Part shown: positions 10,568-22,058 of the stretch, piece by piece
How the letters are laid out: each line of letters opens with the position of its first letter
Numbering within the stretch: position 1 is the first letter of the stretch
From: Knufia peltigerae
Taxonomy: Eukaryota; Ascomycota; Eurotiomycetes; Chaetothyriales; Trichomeriaceae
Assembly (NCBI GenBank): GCA_030247855.1
Contig: JAPDRN010000143.1
Coordinates: 19,770-83,769, forward strand
Length of the DNA stretch: 64,000 nucleotides
Reading direction: 5' to 3'
Notes under the pieces: generated by a model
Told to the model about the DNA's origin: nothing
Database searches by the model: none
The model's input: the letters and a program-made list of their open reading frames with translations, nothing else
Position numbers and translations under genes: made by a program

Positions 10568-11533
10568 CTGCCGAGGACTACAGAATCGACATAGTAATCA
10601 TCTGTTCGACCTCTGTTCTCTGTGTGGTGGAAGGGACTGCAGCTATCACGTCCAGCTGATCTGAGAGCGAATATTGCACGTATGCAAATTCAATATCTTG
10701 TCACAACATCCCTGAAGCAGGAGAGGGTTTGGGACGGTATCGACTCAGCCCGTGACCACAAAATCGCAACAAGGACACCAAATACAGATTAACGATGCGG
10801 AAACGATTCTCAAGATGCGTATCTAAGATGGTACGGTTGTCGTCTATGGCGGGAAGCGATGCCGCAAAAAGAGCCAAGGACATCACGTGCATCTATGTCA
10901 ATCACGTGACTAAGTTTCTACGCCATTTCTCACTCCCTCCTCTCCACGGTCTTTTGACTCTTTTCACCGACCACCTTTCGTTCAACGATGAATGGTGTCG
11001 CGATGCCTCGATTGTCCCGAGTACTCCGTAGAATCACAATAATGATAAAGACGCGTTCTGTTGTTCCTCCCGAAGATCGTGACGGCAGCTATCTCCGCTC
11101 TCACACTTATCATTGAGACGGCCTCTGATACTGCGGCCCCACTTCCCACCGGTCTCTTGACGCTTTCTTCCGTGTCTGTGTCTTGGACACCAGGGTTGTC
11201 TGGCTTTGGCACAAGATAATCTGCCGCCATTGCATCTTTCCAGCAAGATGATTGCGCGTGACTAGATGCAATCCGGCAATGTGGACGGCTTCTACATCGC
11301 CATGATTTGCTTTCCATGGAAGTGATGAAAGCACTGCGATTCCAATTGCGGCGGACTTCCAGAAGACTCTCGTATCCGAATGTCGGGGACAGAAGTCAAC
11401 TGTTTAGATACTTTATCTATTTAAGACCCCGAAGGACCACCCCATATTCTACGATCCCAAAACCCCTCTGTCACAGCACGGCAGCTTTTGTGAGCTATTG
11501 CCGGATAACGGGCCCGTGTCCCAGTCAGCAACT
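10568..11533. promoter_or_regulatory. Divergent intergenic region between regulator and permease
   Basis: About 970 bp with no supported gene. It holds one exact GTACTCCGTA at 11021-11030, a member of the dispersed motif set. An AT-rich TATA-like stretch (CTATTTAAG) near 11418-11426 lies about 110 bp upstream of the permease start and could set its transcription start. Confidence 0.4.
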
Positions 11534-13003
11534 ATGTCATTGGAAATGAACAACACCCTGAACGATATGCCGACAAAGGAACGGGCGATCGTCCAAGAGG
11601 ATGGCGTCGTTCCTATCGACCCGGCACAAGAGCGCAAAATCCTCATGAAAACCGACGCAGTCATTCTGACATTCATAGTTCTCCTCGCCTTCCTCATGTT
11701 CCTGGACAAAAACTGCCTGGCCTACGCCAACATTTTGGGAATGAAAGCCGACACACATCTCAAGGGTCAAGAGTACAGCTGGTTGGGAAGCTTGTTCTAC
11801 TTTGGGTATCTGACGGGGATGCCCATATCGGCCTTTCTCATCCTTAAGTTTCCCGTGGGCCAACTGGTCGGGGTTGCCGCCGTCTGCTGGGGTATCACCA
11901 TCATGTGCATGTCCGCCTGCCAGAACTTCGCCGGGTTGGCGACCGTGCGATATTTCCTGGGGTTGCTTGAAGCTCCGGCCTTCCCGTCCGCCATGATCCT
12001 CATCGGTAACTGGTGGAAGCGGAGTGAGCAACCCTTACGTACGGCACTGTGGTACAACACTTTCGCGGGTATTTTTGGTGGGTTGCTGGCTTTCGGCATC
12101 AACAACATCGACGGAAAGTTGGCCAATTGGCGCTACCTGTTCATCATATACGGATCCATCACCATCTTCGTCGGCGCGTTGGCGTTCTTTTTCCTGCCAA
12201 CATCTCCGGCGACCGCGTGGTTCTTGACACCACGTGAACGGGAGATCGCCATTGCCCGACTCGTCGACACCCAGCAAAAGAACAACAATGATCGACCGGC
12301 CAAGTTCCAGCCGAGCCAGTGCGTCGAGGCCCTCATGTCTGCCAAGTTCTGGACATTGATCATCTTTGTCCTGGCCCAGGGTGTGACCGCGGCCGGCATT
12401 ACCAACTTCAACCCACTCATCATCAAGGGCTTTGGCTTCTCCGTCCAACGCACTAACCTTCTGGCTGCACCTCAAGCTGCCGTTGGTATAGTGGCGCAGG
12501 TTTTCTTTTCCATACTCGCCTATTACATCCGCAATACTCGATGCCTTTGGTGGGCGCTGGGCACGGCGCCTGCCCTTGCCGGTGCGATAATCATCCACTC
12601 GGTTGATGTCAACAAAAATCGTCCAGTGGCACTGGGCGGTGTGTATCTCATGGGATTCTACAACGTGGGTTTCGTCATGGCACTCGCCATCGCCACGGCG
12701 AACACGCGAGGCAGCACGAAGCGGCCCTTTGTCAATGCCGCGCTAGGCGTGTCACTGGCCGTCAGCGAAATATTTGGGCCGCAGTTTTTTCGTGAAAGTC
12801 AGGCCCCTTACTACCAGTTGGGGATCTGGGCTCTCGTTGTTTGCTACGCGATCATGATCCTGACTGCCTTTGTGTACTGGGGTTTGGCAATTTTTGCAAA
12901 CAGGAACAGAGATCGGGCGGGCTGGGCAGCGGACGTGGATGAGGCTGCCACGGATGAGGATTTGACGGACGGCCAGAACAAGATACACAGGTATTCGTAC
13001 TAG
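11534..13003 (+). CDS. MFS transporter, anion:cation symporter (allantoate/nicotinate permease-like) family
   Basis: Single exon, 489 aa. Hydropathy read by eye suggests about 12 membrane segments with a central loop after segment 6 (ATAWFLTPREREIAIARL). Family marks include FLDKNCLAYANILGMK after TM1, the LGSLFYFGYL block of TM2, and RYFLGLLEAPAFPSAMILIGNWW. These are typical of the Dal5/Tna1-type plasma-membrane uptake systems for carboxylate-bearing nitrogen compounds or vitamins. The open frame runs back to 11498 without an ATG; 11534 is the first ATG and is followed by an acidic cytosolic tail. It is divergent from the Zn2Cys6 regulator. It could import an amino or imino acid for the neighbouring enzymes, but the substrate is unknown. 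Confidence 0.85.
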   Translation: MSLEMNNTLNDMPTKERAIVQEDGVVPIDPAQERKILMKTDAVILTFIVLLAFLMFLDKNCLAYANILGMKADTHLKGQEYSWLGSLFYFGYLTGMPISAFLILKFPVGQLVGVAAVCWGITIMCMSACQNFAGLATVRYFLGLLEAPAFPSAMILIGNWWKRSEQPLRTALWYNTFAGIFGGLLAFGINNIDGKLANWRYLFIIYGSITIFVGALAFFFLPTSPATAWFLTPREREIAIARLVDTQQKNNNDRPAKFQPSQCVEALMSAKFWTLIIFVLAQGVTAAGITNFNPLIIKGFGFSVQRTNLLAAPQAAVGIVAQVFFSILAYYIRNTRCLWWALGTAPALAGAIIIHSVDVNKNRPVALGGVYLMGFYNVGFVMALAIATANTRGSTKRPFVNAALGVSLAVSEIFGPQFFRESQAPYYQLGIWALVVCYAIMILTAFVYWGLAIFANRNRDRAGWAADVDEAATDEDLTDGQNKIHRYSY

Positions 13004-13528
13004 AGATGAGCAAGGGAAATGAGCGGTCGATGCCCCTTCAAAACCATGTTTCCACTTCTACCCTTAGGGTCAGACTGCAGATCAATACGAATGGGTGGCT
13101 CGCGAACGTTCACATTCCTTCGGGCAAAAGCCGCTCTGTCGTTGACTCGCTTATTGCGACTTCATCGCTGTGCTGAATCAACCATTTCTGACACGAGCTC
13201 CGAAAAGGCACCGCTGACACAGACACTGATTGGTGAACTAGATTCGGGTCGATGGAATGATAAAGTTTCTGACTCGTCGTCGCAAGAGTCATAAGTACCA
13301 TTTGCCCCCCAAGTTTCACCCTCGGACATTCAACAAGCGCTGATGTGATAACCGGGGTACTCCACCTCCGCTCCTGGGGATCTCAGGGTTCTGGGGAAGC
13401 GAAGTACCTACTCGACGGGACAACGTCGTCTATAATAAAGAGGCGAGGCCTCGTTTTCATTTCCTAAACGATTTCGCAACCGTTAGACACAAAAGTGTAC
13501 CATACGAGAAAATTCTTCCGACGTCAAG
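13004..13528. promoter_or_regulatory. Intergenic region, promoter of the sugar-porter MFS gene
   Basis: No gene is seen. A TATA-like element (CTATAATAAAG) near 13430-13440 lies about 95 bp before the start at 13529, and the leader after it is A/C rich. Confidence 0.4.
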
Positions 13529-15755
13529 ATGGCACATGACCATGAGCAGAAAGCCGTCAAGAAGCAAAGGATCAACACTTACAATGTGTTGTTGCTTTGT
13601 TTCATCGGTCTTGGCTCAATGACCTATGGTTATACTGCTTCCATCATTGGAACCACCTTGGGTACATACATACGTTTCTTCTCACCATCTCATTGGCACA
13701 ACCTCCCCCCCCCCCCTCCGGTTAGCACTCCCTAGCTAAGTGGTAAATTTTTGCCTAGGACAACCTTCGTTCATCGAATACTTTGATCTTGCCACCAGAA
13801 GTAATGGAACCGATTTGATAAGTACCATGAATGGACTCTTTCAGACGGGCGGTACCTTGGGGACCTTGATGCTCCCATACGTGGCAGACCGATGGGGTCG
13901 TAAATGGGCCATCGCCGTGGTAATGAACTGCCCTCGAACCCCCCCTTCCCCCCCTGATACCGTCCTGTGAGGTGTGAGCTGACCACTTTTGAAACGTCTG
14001 AAATTAGCCTGCTTTCATCGCCGTCGTCTCTGGAGCCTTTTTGGCCGGAAGTACCAACATAGGAGAGTTTCTACTGTTTCGGTTCTTTGCTGGAGCCGCG
14101 GCTTTCATGATCCTAGCGGCTGTACCGGTACGAATACACAGACCCCCCCCCTGACCATTTTCGAGTCTTGCCATCGTATTCGAGTATCCAAGTCCTGAAA
14201 AAAAAAACACTCACGTTGCCCGTGCCTCAGATTTGGATGTCCGAGGTTGTACCCGTCAACTTGAGAGGAGCCTTGGTTGATGTCCACGCCGTCTTTTTGA
14301 TCCTGGGTTACACGGTCCAAGGTTGGGTAGGGTTCGGTTTCTACTTTTGGGACGGAGGTTCAGCCACATGGAGACCACCTCTCGCCCTTCAATGCGCTTG
14401 GCCTCTTTTGCTCTTGTGTGGCATCTATTGGGTTCCGGAATCTGTGAGTCACATTTCAATCACCTCTTGTTGATGGATGTTTTTTCCTCTCTTCTTGACG
14501 GTCAATTATACGTACTGACAGACCAAAAACCAAAAATAAGCCTCGTTGGCTAGTCATGAAAGGTCGCGTCGAAGAAGCAAAACAGATCTTGTTCAGGTTA
14601 CATTCTGACCCGGACGATCCCGACGACGAGTTTGCCCACGCAGAGTACTTTCAAATCCAGAAACAACTCGCCATCGACAAGACTTTGGGTAACACCTGGA
14701 TGCACATGATCAAGAAACCTTCTTATCGCAAACGATGTTTTCTGGCGATCGGCACGACGGGTATCATTCAATGTTCTGGAGTGTTGGTCATCAACAGTGA
14801 GTGACTTCAAATCATGAAGAAGGGAGATTCAGGAGATGTCAGAGGCTGACAGCTTGAACAATCAAAAGACTACGGACCGACATTGTATAAAAATCTCGGA
14901 TTCAGTCCGGTCAAACAACTTCTCTATCCGGCCGCGTGGCTCACCTTGACTCTGGGGATCAACATCATGGCCATGGCGATTGTCGACTTGTTCGCTCGAA
15001 ATCGATACATGGCTTTCGGGGTGTTGGGTTGCATGGTCACACTCATCATCGAGGCGGCACTGGTGGCGGAGTTTGTCCCTTCCGACAACCACTCCGCTCT
15101 GTTGGCTGCCGTCGCCATGTTTTTTATATTTCAAATCTTTTATGGATTTTGTTTAGACGGTAAGTGTTTGAGTTTGACTCGTTTGTGGTTTTTCTTTCAA
15201 GAGATCAGAGTCCAAAATCCAGAGAGTTACTGACTGACGATGTATGAAAAATTGAAATAAATCTACAGGAACACAATTCAGTTACCTAAACGAGTTGTTC
15301 CCCACTCACATCAGGGCAAAGGGGGTATGTTTGGGTGTATCAATGATCTCACTCATGAACATCATTTGGCTTCAAGCCGCTCCCACCGCTTTCGAGTAAG
15401 TACGACAATCACGTAGTTCCCAAGATCATGCCCAAGCCTGTCTGAAGTACATTTTGACTGATGACTTTCCAACAGAACCGTTGGTTGGAAATTTTATCTG
15501 GCATTCATCATACCAGGGACCATTGGTGGTATCATCATGCTATTCTTCTTTCCAGACACAAAAGGTGTACCTCTCGAAGAGATTGCGGCAATATTCGGTG
15601 ACGCCGATGAAGTGGCCATTTATCAGAGGGACATCGAGATCGATCATACGACTCACGATATAATTACTCATGACCACGACCGGGAAACCGAAAAGGTTGC
15701 TACAGGTGTCATGGAAGATGTCAAACATTCCGAAACGACCGATAACAATGTTTGA
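13529..15755 (+). CDS. MFS sugar-porter family transporter
   Basis: Exons 13529-13661, 13759-13919, 14008-14127, 14231-14443, 14541-14796, 14869-15159, 15269-15395 and 15476-15755 give 526 aa. Visible signatures of the sugar porter family: LGSMTYGYTASIIGTTLGQPSF in TM1, VADRWGRKW between TM2 and TM3, EVVPVNLRGALVD after TM5, PESPRWLVMKGR in the mid loop, and FPDTKGVPLEEI at the C-terminus. The C-terminal tail is rich in His and Asp. Each exon junction restores a family motif, so the eight-exon model is well supported. Plasma-membrane import of a sugar or related polyol/acid is expected; the substrate cannot be told. Intron 1 contains a run of 14 C. Confidence 0.9.
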
Positions 15756-16022
15756 GGGGATTGTCAGCAGGCTTTGTATGTGCCAGCCATTGGCAGTCGA
15801 CTCATTTTTCATCGAGAAGAGAATGACCGAGTTTAGAAAGCTGATTTTACTCTCAGGAGAACAGAATTCCTTCCATGAGGAGCATATACTGTACTGTGGG
15901 TGGACTCTCAATGATCGCCGCGGAGATATATTCGTACCTACATATATATATATATATATGTGTGTCCAATCATGGTTTCCCATCATATACACTCCTTGAG
16001 TGCCTTGTGGTTCTTGTTTCTG

Positions 16023-18032
16023 TTATTCATATTGAGGCAGAGGAGTACCCATCAACGACGCTTTGATCTGCAAGGCCACGAATCTAGAAAAGTATCTCGC
16101 TTGTCCGACCGTGCCTCCTACGTACCATAATGCAGGGTCTGTAATTTTTTGTGGGCAAAGAGTCAGCATTTCCGCACATCAAATAACAGTCAAAGGTGGA
16201 GTGGTGGAGAGAAGACAGTAGACTTACGACCGGTGGGTTTATATGCACCTCTGAGCTCCCCTTCTTCGTCAAAACCCCAATAATCCGAGACCTTCGACGC
16301 GACGTCTTTACCAAAGATGCGAACCACGTCGGCCTTTGCGTCTCCGATAAAACCGGTACAAAAGACAACCACGTCCGCTTGAACCTCAGTTCCATCGTCG
16401 AAACCCAGACCTGTTGTGGCAAAGTGGGTTATCCTCGCGTCGGACTTCATCTTGATCTAAATGCGAAGGTCAGCGGGAGGAGACCGAGACAGACACACAA
16501 AGGTAAAATTAGACCAAACCCACCAATCCGGTCGAGATCAACTTTGAACATCCAACATCCATATAGTGACCCCCGGCCCTCTCACCGATCTGATACCAGA
16601 TATCTCCATACCGTTCGACGCGAAACCCGACGGCCTCGAGCGCGTCGAACCGTGCAGGGTCCTGACTGGCCATGCTGTGAAAGGCCGCGTTGGACATCAA
16701 TCTCAACACGGCGTAGGGCGTCGACATTCCCTCAAAGTCGGCCTCTGACGTAGGTATCTCGGTGTTGTATGAGATATCACTGACATATTTATAAAATTCC
16801 CCAGGGATGACGTACGTGCGGCTCTTTTGGACCATGGTGACAGACGTCAGTCCCGCCTTCACCATATCTTCAGCGACGTCGTGGGCCGTGTTGGCTGTGC
16901 CGACCACGATGCCCCTTTTCCCCTTCCAAGAGCCCGAGGACCTGTAGTCCGCCGAATGTAGCACGGTCCCTTGGAAATCGTGGCCGCCCGGTAAATTGGG
17001 CATGACCGGGATCTGGCCACAGGCACCGACGGCCATGATGACATGTCGTGAAAGGATCGTTTTCCTGGGACGGTCGGCACCGTGTGTGACCTGGAGCAAC
17101 CATATCTTGCGTTCTTCATCCCACGACCCCGAGTCTAGGTTGGTATTGCACCATACGTGCTGGTCGACCCCGGTTCTCCGTGCCCATTCCCGGTGTCCTC
17201 GAGCGAGATCGTATTTGGTCAGGTACTCCTGATACCCTTCAAAAGTTCGACCAAATGGTAGATGGCTGTACTCGCGCGGCGTGTGGAGCCTAGTCGAGTC
17301 GTATCGATTCATCCAGCTGTCGCCGATTTTGGCGTTCCGCTCGAGAACGACGTAGGACGAAATGCCCAACGCTTGGAGACGACCCGCCGAGCTCAGCCCT
17401 GCTTGGCCGGCACCGACAATGACACAATCGTATGTTTCGGAGCTGGACGACTCTTCGAGGGGTTTGGCTCCATTGGTGGCGCCATTTCGACCATTATTGT
17501 CTTGATCTGAACTGACCACTCTTTCCTCTTCGGGACCAACATCGATCCAAGTAATCTCGTCAACACTGGAAACTCCCTCTAGATCGTCCAAAACAGTCCG
17601 AATTAGCCATATTTTCCATTTGCCTTGCTCGTCACATATCAAAGATAAGATCCCTCGACAGTGCGCCGCCGGAGTCCCTCGCAGATTGAAGGTGAATTGA
17701 ACGTCAAGCCACTGATAGTGGCCCATTCTCACGGGCCTGGTCCGACCAGAAACAAAAGAGAAGCCTTCGCATTTTCGACTTGCACATGTCGAAGTCCAGA
17801 CTTTGACAATTGATTCGCGGGTATAGAATGTTCTCAAAGAACCTGTCAAAGCAAAGCAATCGCGCCATAGAGGTTTCGCGGCCAGAATATCTTCGTTCAA
17901 AGTGCCCAATGCATTGACGAAAGATGTGGCTGTTTTGTCATCGAGTTCAGCCAAGGTGGTTGACGTCGGTAATTGCGTAAGAAGAGTTTCGAGACTCGTC
18001 CTCGGCGCATAGGGGCCAACTTCGACAGTCAT
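16023..18032 (-). CDS. Flavin-containing monooxygenase with N-terminal NTF2-like domain
   Basis: Exons 18032-16524, 16456-16228 and 16138-16023 give 617 aa. Residues 1-160 resemble the NTF2/SnoaL-like module often fused to fungal FMOs. The FAD-binding GAGQAG lies at residues 207-212, followed by ERNAKIGDSWMNRYDSTRLHTP. The FMO core includes KGKRGIVVGTANTAHDVAED, where the second nucleotide-binding glycine motif is degenerate (GTANTA rather than GxGxSG). The C-terminal VVFCTGF and YKPTGHPALWYVGG blocks are split by intron 2, and that junction restores them. FMOs use NAD(P)H and O2 to oxygenate N, S or carbonyl substrates. The gene is divergent from the EthD-domain gene, with 652 bp between starts. 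Confidence 0.9.
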
Positions 18033-18684
18033 CGTGGTTGCTCGAGCGGCACGAAGGGATACCAGCGATCGGTGTCGTCGATCTACGAAACAATCGGTTT
18101 TGGTGCTTCAGGGCACAACTTCGTCAGAGAGGAAAGCAATTTGAGACATGTCGACAAGTTGGCAAGCCAAATTTATACCTCTTTGTAGAAGTTTCGAGGA
18201 CTGTTGACGACTGACCCACCGCCCGGGGCACGCCTCTCTCATACGTTTCACCCGATCACTCGAGACTGGAAGTCCTTGAAGTCGAAAAATGTCAGGCAAA
18301 CAAGTCCCGATCAGGGGCGGGCGGGGGGCCGCGGGCAAACTGATCTTTCCTTGGTTGTAAACCTGTCCTCCCGGCCCCAACTGGTTTTTTGTTTGGTCGT
18401 CAGCGAAACGATAGATCCAGCTTATGCTTTTAGCCTCTCGCAAGAGTATTGCATAGCCTGGTGTTTGGTCGTGTCTTGTCGGGAGCCGTCTTTTGGTACT
18501 CTTGCAAGGGTAGATCTATCGGAGTTGGCCCAAGGGGGCGGCGCCCCACACTCGTCTTCATTTGTATTCTAGACGACATTCAATATAGTCACTATTACCT
18601 ATAATTTCAATCAACTTCGCCTATTATAAAGAATAAATTCCAAGGTCAACTGGAGGTATCTGTCCACCCGGCCATCATTTCGTC
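18033..18684. promoter_or_regulatory. Shared divergent promoter of FMO and EthD genes
   Basis: This stretch separates two head-to-head starts and holds no ORF I can support. It includes GC-rich patches (about 18300-18340 and 18530-18550) and an AT-rich stretch just before the EthD start (about 18590-18640). I see no clear symmetrical regulator site. Confidence 0.35.
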
Positions 18685-19675
18685 ATGTCTTCGGTACTGC
18701 CGATCAAGCAAATTTGTGCAATCAGGAGGAAGCCCTGTTTGACGCGCAAGGAGTATCTTGACTACCGTTTTAATGTCCATGGTGCAATTACGGACGGGAC
18801 TGACAATAAAGATGAAAAACCACAGTGAGATGTCCTGCCTGGGAATCGACAAGTCAGGAAGAGTTGTATACTGACATTGCGATCAAAGTAAATATATCCA
18901 GACCCAAGTGTTTGACTCCGTTTTCGGGGCAAGACAAGGAGGGCCGTTCAATGCCAACCAGCATTGGGTCGGCCGTGACGATGTGACAGAGCTCTTCTTC
19001 AGGAACGGTGAACACGTGCTTCGATGCTTCACGTCCGACCACGTCAAGGAGAAGGTGGGCCCGGATGGTGCCCAGTTCGCCGACTTTGAAACCAACGTTG
19101 TACTCATGGCGCACGAGAAAGTGGTGGATGTCATCGACACGAGACTCGCGACTCGCCGTCTCGAGCCCGGCTTGTTCAAACCTGGAGGAAGTGCGACGGT
19201 AGCTCTGTACTTCATCTCCTCTGCCGATCATGGGACCGAAGGGAAACGACTCGAAGCCAGACTCACTCCTCTCCTCGTCGATGCCCTCCAGCGGCATTGC
19301 CAAGATGAGGTCTGGCGACTGGAAGCCAATATCGGCACCGCGTCAAAGGAATTTGACCTCGCTTCGTACTTCGGCGGAGGAGGGATGCCACCCTTTTGCT
19401 TGGTGTACAAGGCTTTCCTCAAAGGTCGTGCCTCTGTGCCCTTCTTCAGGAAGAGTCAACGTACCTTTGAAGCCACTGCACACGAAAACTTTGACGTGCA
19501 TTCGTCTTTTGTCTTGTTTGGAGAAGAAGCGTTGATCATGGATATGGACGGGGAAATCAGAGTATGTTGAATTTCTTTCTTGGGCCTTTCCGAAAACTAA
19601 CGAGTTGTCCAGTTCGCTCCTGACCGTCAGCCTTGTTTTCCAGATTTACCTGGTCCAACACATTTGAGCATCTAG
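18685..19675 (+). CDS. EthD-domain protein
   Basis: Exons 18685-18824, 18889-19561 and 19613-19675 give 291 aa. The N-terminal RRKPCLTRKEYLDYRFNVHG is the classic EthD/dimeric alpha-beta barrel opening (RKPgLt..EF..yw...Hg), followed by KYIQTQVFDSVFG. The middle has HWVGRDDVTELFF. The last intron has a consensus donor (GTATGT) and a CTAAC branch site; reading through it instead would stop after two more codons. EthD-type proteins are small ferredoxin-like-fold proteins, some of them enzymes acting on aromatic or polyketide compounds. The length is more than twice that of a single EthD domain, so two barrel repeats are possible. It is divergent from the FMO, suggesting joint use in one oxidation pathway (inference). 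Confidence 0.75.
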
Positions 19676-21090
19676 GAGCGACTCCTTTTCTGGGGGTTTC
19701 GTGAGCTGTCCAAGAATATCCAAAGGAGAAATGCAACGGAAGAAAAGTGACATCGGTAATATTTGAGCGCGGGAATGAAGAAAGCCACGCCACGTGCAAC
19801 GGGGGGGATCAGCGAGATGTCTGTTACCTACCACTACTCATACAATTCCATCTTGACGATGCATCAAAAATATCTCGATCATGAGGTTCTCGACCTCGGT
19901 ATAACTCCCGTAAGGATTGTCTTATCTGGTAATACCGTCTCCCATTCCCGATTAGTATCTATCGAGACACCAAGAAATATGAGTGGCGAGTAAGACGATA
20001 CGATTTCACGTGATTCGAGGCGATATCTCGGAGCACACAGTATATTCCCCGTAATATTGTCGTCCCCTTCGCTCGTCTCGGGTCTCTCGCTTGCAAGTCT
20101 TTTGCACGAATCAATCAATACAGCTTGACGTCTTTCTGCACATTCTCACGAGGCTAGAGGTCTCCGGACGAGCGCAATGTTTCTGGATTAGGGATCGATG
20201 GTGGGTGTGTATGTGGTCTATGCGAGGGTCTTTCTGCTGGCCGAAAGCGAACAGACGGACTAAATAATCAGGGAAAAAACGGGTGTCAAAAACAGCAAGG
20301 TCTATATCTGCATTTACTCTCTCTGTACATACAAATGATTTTCGCCACGTGATGATGATAATGATGATAACTCAGCCCTAAGGCCGCCATCATCATCATC
20401 AGAAACACACCAACCCACCCCCTGTCTGGTACTCAGCCTCGTAGACCTTTCCACACACATCACTTTAGCTTGTGTACCCTACGATATCTTGCCGGTACGT
20501 TCGCCACTCCGTTTCCCTAGCGTATCCGGATAAGTAAAAATCCGCGTCCAGGTCTGACAGGGTCAACCTGGGATGTTTTTTTTCCTTCTAGGCGTGTTGT
20601 TTTGAGGAGGATCCCGTTTGGCCGACGTCCAGGAAAAAGAAAGAACTGCCTTTTCGTGTAGTAAGGCCTGCTAATGCATGATCTGGGGGGACAGCAGACC
20701 GCCCCAGAGTCCAAACATATGTCAGCAAAGGGACCTAGGTATCCAATGGCTGCGCTTACGAGTAATCTTTGCCGCCTCGGAATCTGTAGGCCACATGCTT
20801 CTAGTTCACAACAACAACAACAACAACAACGTCCCTCTCCGTGCTCTTGGAAGTTCGGACTTTATGAGTTGAGCAAATGCCGAGACTATGAATCCTTGCA
20901 AAGTCAGAGAGTACTTCCCTGGGAACAGTTGAAACTTTTCAGTAGAGTTGAAATCTACAAAATAATTCTCCTTAATGAGAGGAACAGGCCTGTCGCGCCA
21001 GCGCGCAGATTTTATGTAAGCTAAGGTACTCCACGAATCATCACTGCGATCATCGCTCCTAAGGACGAATTTCCAGCGCTCCATGATTGC
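19676..21090. other. Gene-free stretch with simple repeats
   Basis: No supported gene in about 1.4 kb. It contains a GAT/ATG-type simple stretch at about 20351-20373 facing a CATCATCATCATCA run at 20389-20402, and an (ACA)n run of about six units near 20809-20830. The rest is unremarkable mixed-composition DNA. Confidence 0.5.
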
Positions 21091-22058
21091 CTAATCGATC
21101 AGTCGTCCATAGTCGTCGAGATAACTAACAAGGTTGCATTAGTGGCGAATCTAAGAAGTACCAAATTCGACAGTTACCTTTGTAAATAGGGAGAGAGGCG
21201 AAAGTTCGGCATCCGGGTTGCTCTTCGCAGATATCGAATGGCTCTGGTGAAGTATTGTTCATTGTTGTGAGAGTAAGTCACATTGCCAAGGTGCATCAGC
21301 GACTCTGCGGCCTGGTGCGCATTAGTAAATTTCTATAGCCATGCGAAACGGTGGCAATGTGATGTGCGTGGCAACACTGACCTCTGAAAGCAAGTCACCC
21401 GTCAAAGTCCCATCCGCTTCAGTAATCTCGACAGCCCTCGAGAGGAAGTCGACCGCTGGAATCAGCATACCACGAGCTTCCACATAATCTGCTGTATGCG
21501 CCCGAGCGTCAGCCTCTACGTTGGCACGGTCGGCTTCTCGAGCCTCTTCCGACGACGAATATCCGATCCTATCATTCGTACTGAGTGGCCGACCACTACT
21601 GCCGCTAGACGATCCCCCTTCCTGCCGATGTATTCGCGAAAGGGCAGCCTGCGACCGGGCGAGCCAATTTTGGCCAAGGCCTATCGAGCATGAGCCAAAG
21701 TCATACATGGAGACATGATTCACTAACCTCGAAGGGCGCCTGCGTCTTCGGGGTTTCTCGTGAGTAGGAGAAGCCATTGAGCCATACACCAGTCCGAAAT
21801 ATCAACCACACCAGCACTGTCTACCTCGGGATATGCTAATTTCTGCAAGGCACAGATAACGAGGATCTGGTCGGCGGCATACTCCGGAAAGCGGACGAAG
21901 CCTGTACTCTCGAAAGTCGATATTGCTGCCCTGGCAGTGAAGATTCGCTGTTCCCAGGAAATAGTCCCTTGCGGATTTTCGGATATACGTCGAACATCGC
22001 GAATCGCTCGTTGATTTTGGGACTCCTGTAGTTGATTCAACCCATTCCTGGTAGGCAT
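21091..22058 (-). CDS. Conserved fungal TPR-like protein of unknown function
   Basis: Exons 22058-21728, 21680-21382, 21311-21178 and 21124-21091 give 265 aa. The protein is all-helical by appearance, with repeat-like helices (ISWEQRIFTARAAISTFE; DWCMAQWLLLLTRNPEDAGALRGLGQNWLARSQ; AAESLMHLGNVTYS..EQYFTRAIRYLRRAT), each resembling a tetratricopeptide pair. A serine/glycine-rich insert lies after residue 120, and the protein ends SYLDDYGRLID. The last exon is 34 nt, and each junction restores a plausible helix. I recognise the pattern as a widespread fungal family but cannot name a function. A scaffold or assembly role would fit TPR proteins in general; that is only inference. Confidence 0.75.

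Noticed and set aside
12035..12598. 187-codon minus-strand frame inside the permease gene
   Set aside because: It is a shadow of an intronless membrane-protein gene; the antisense frame has no recognisable domain.
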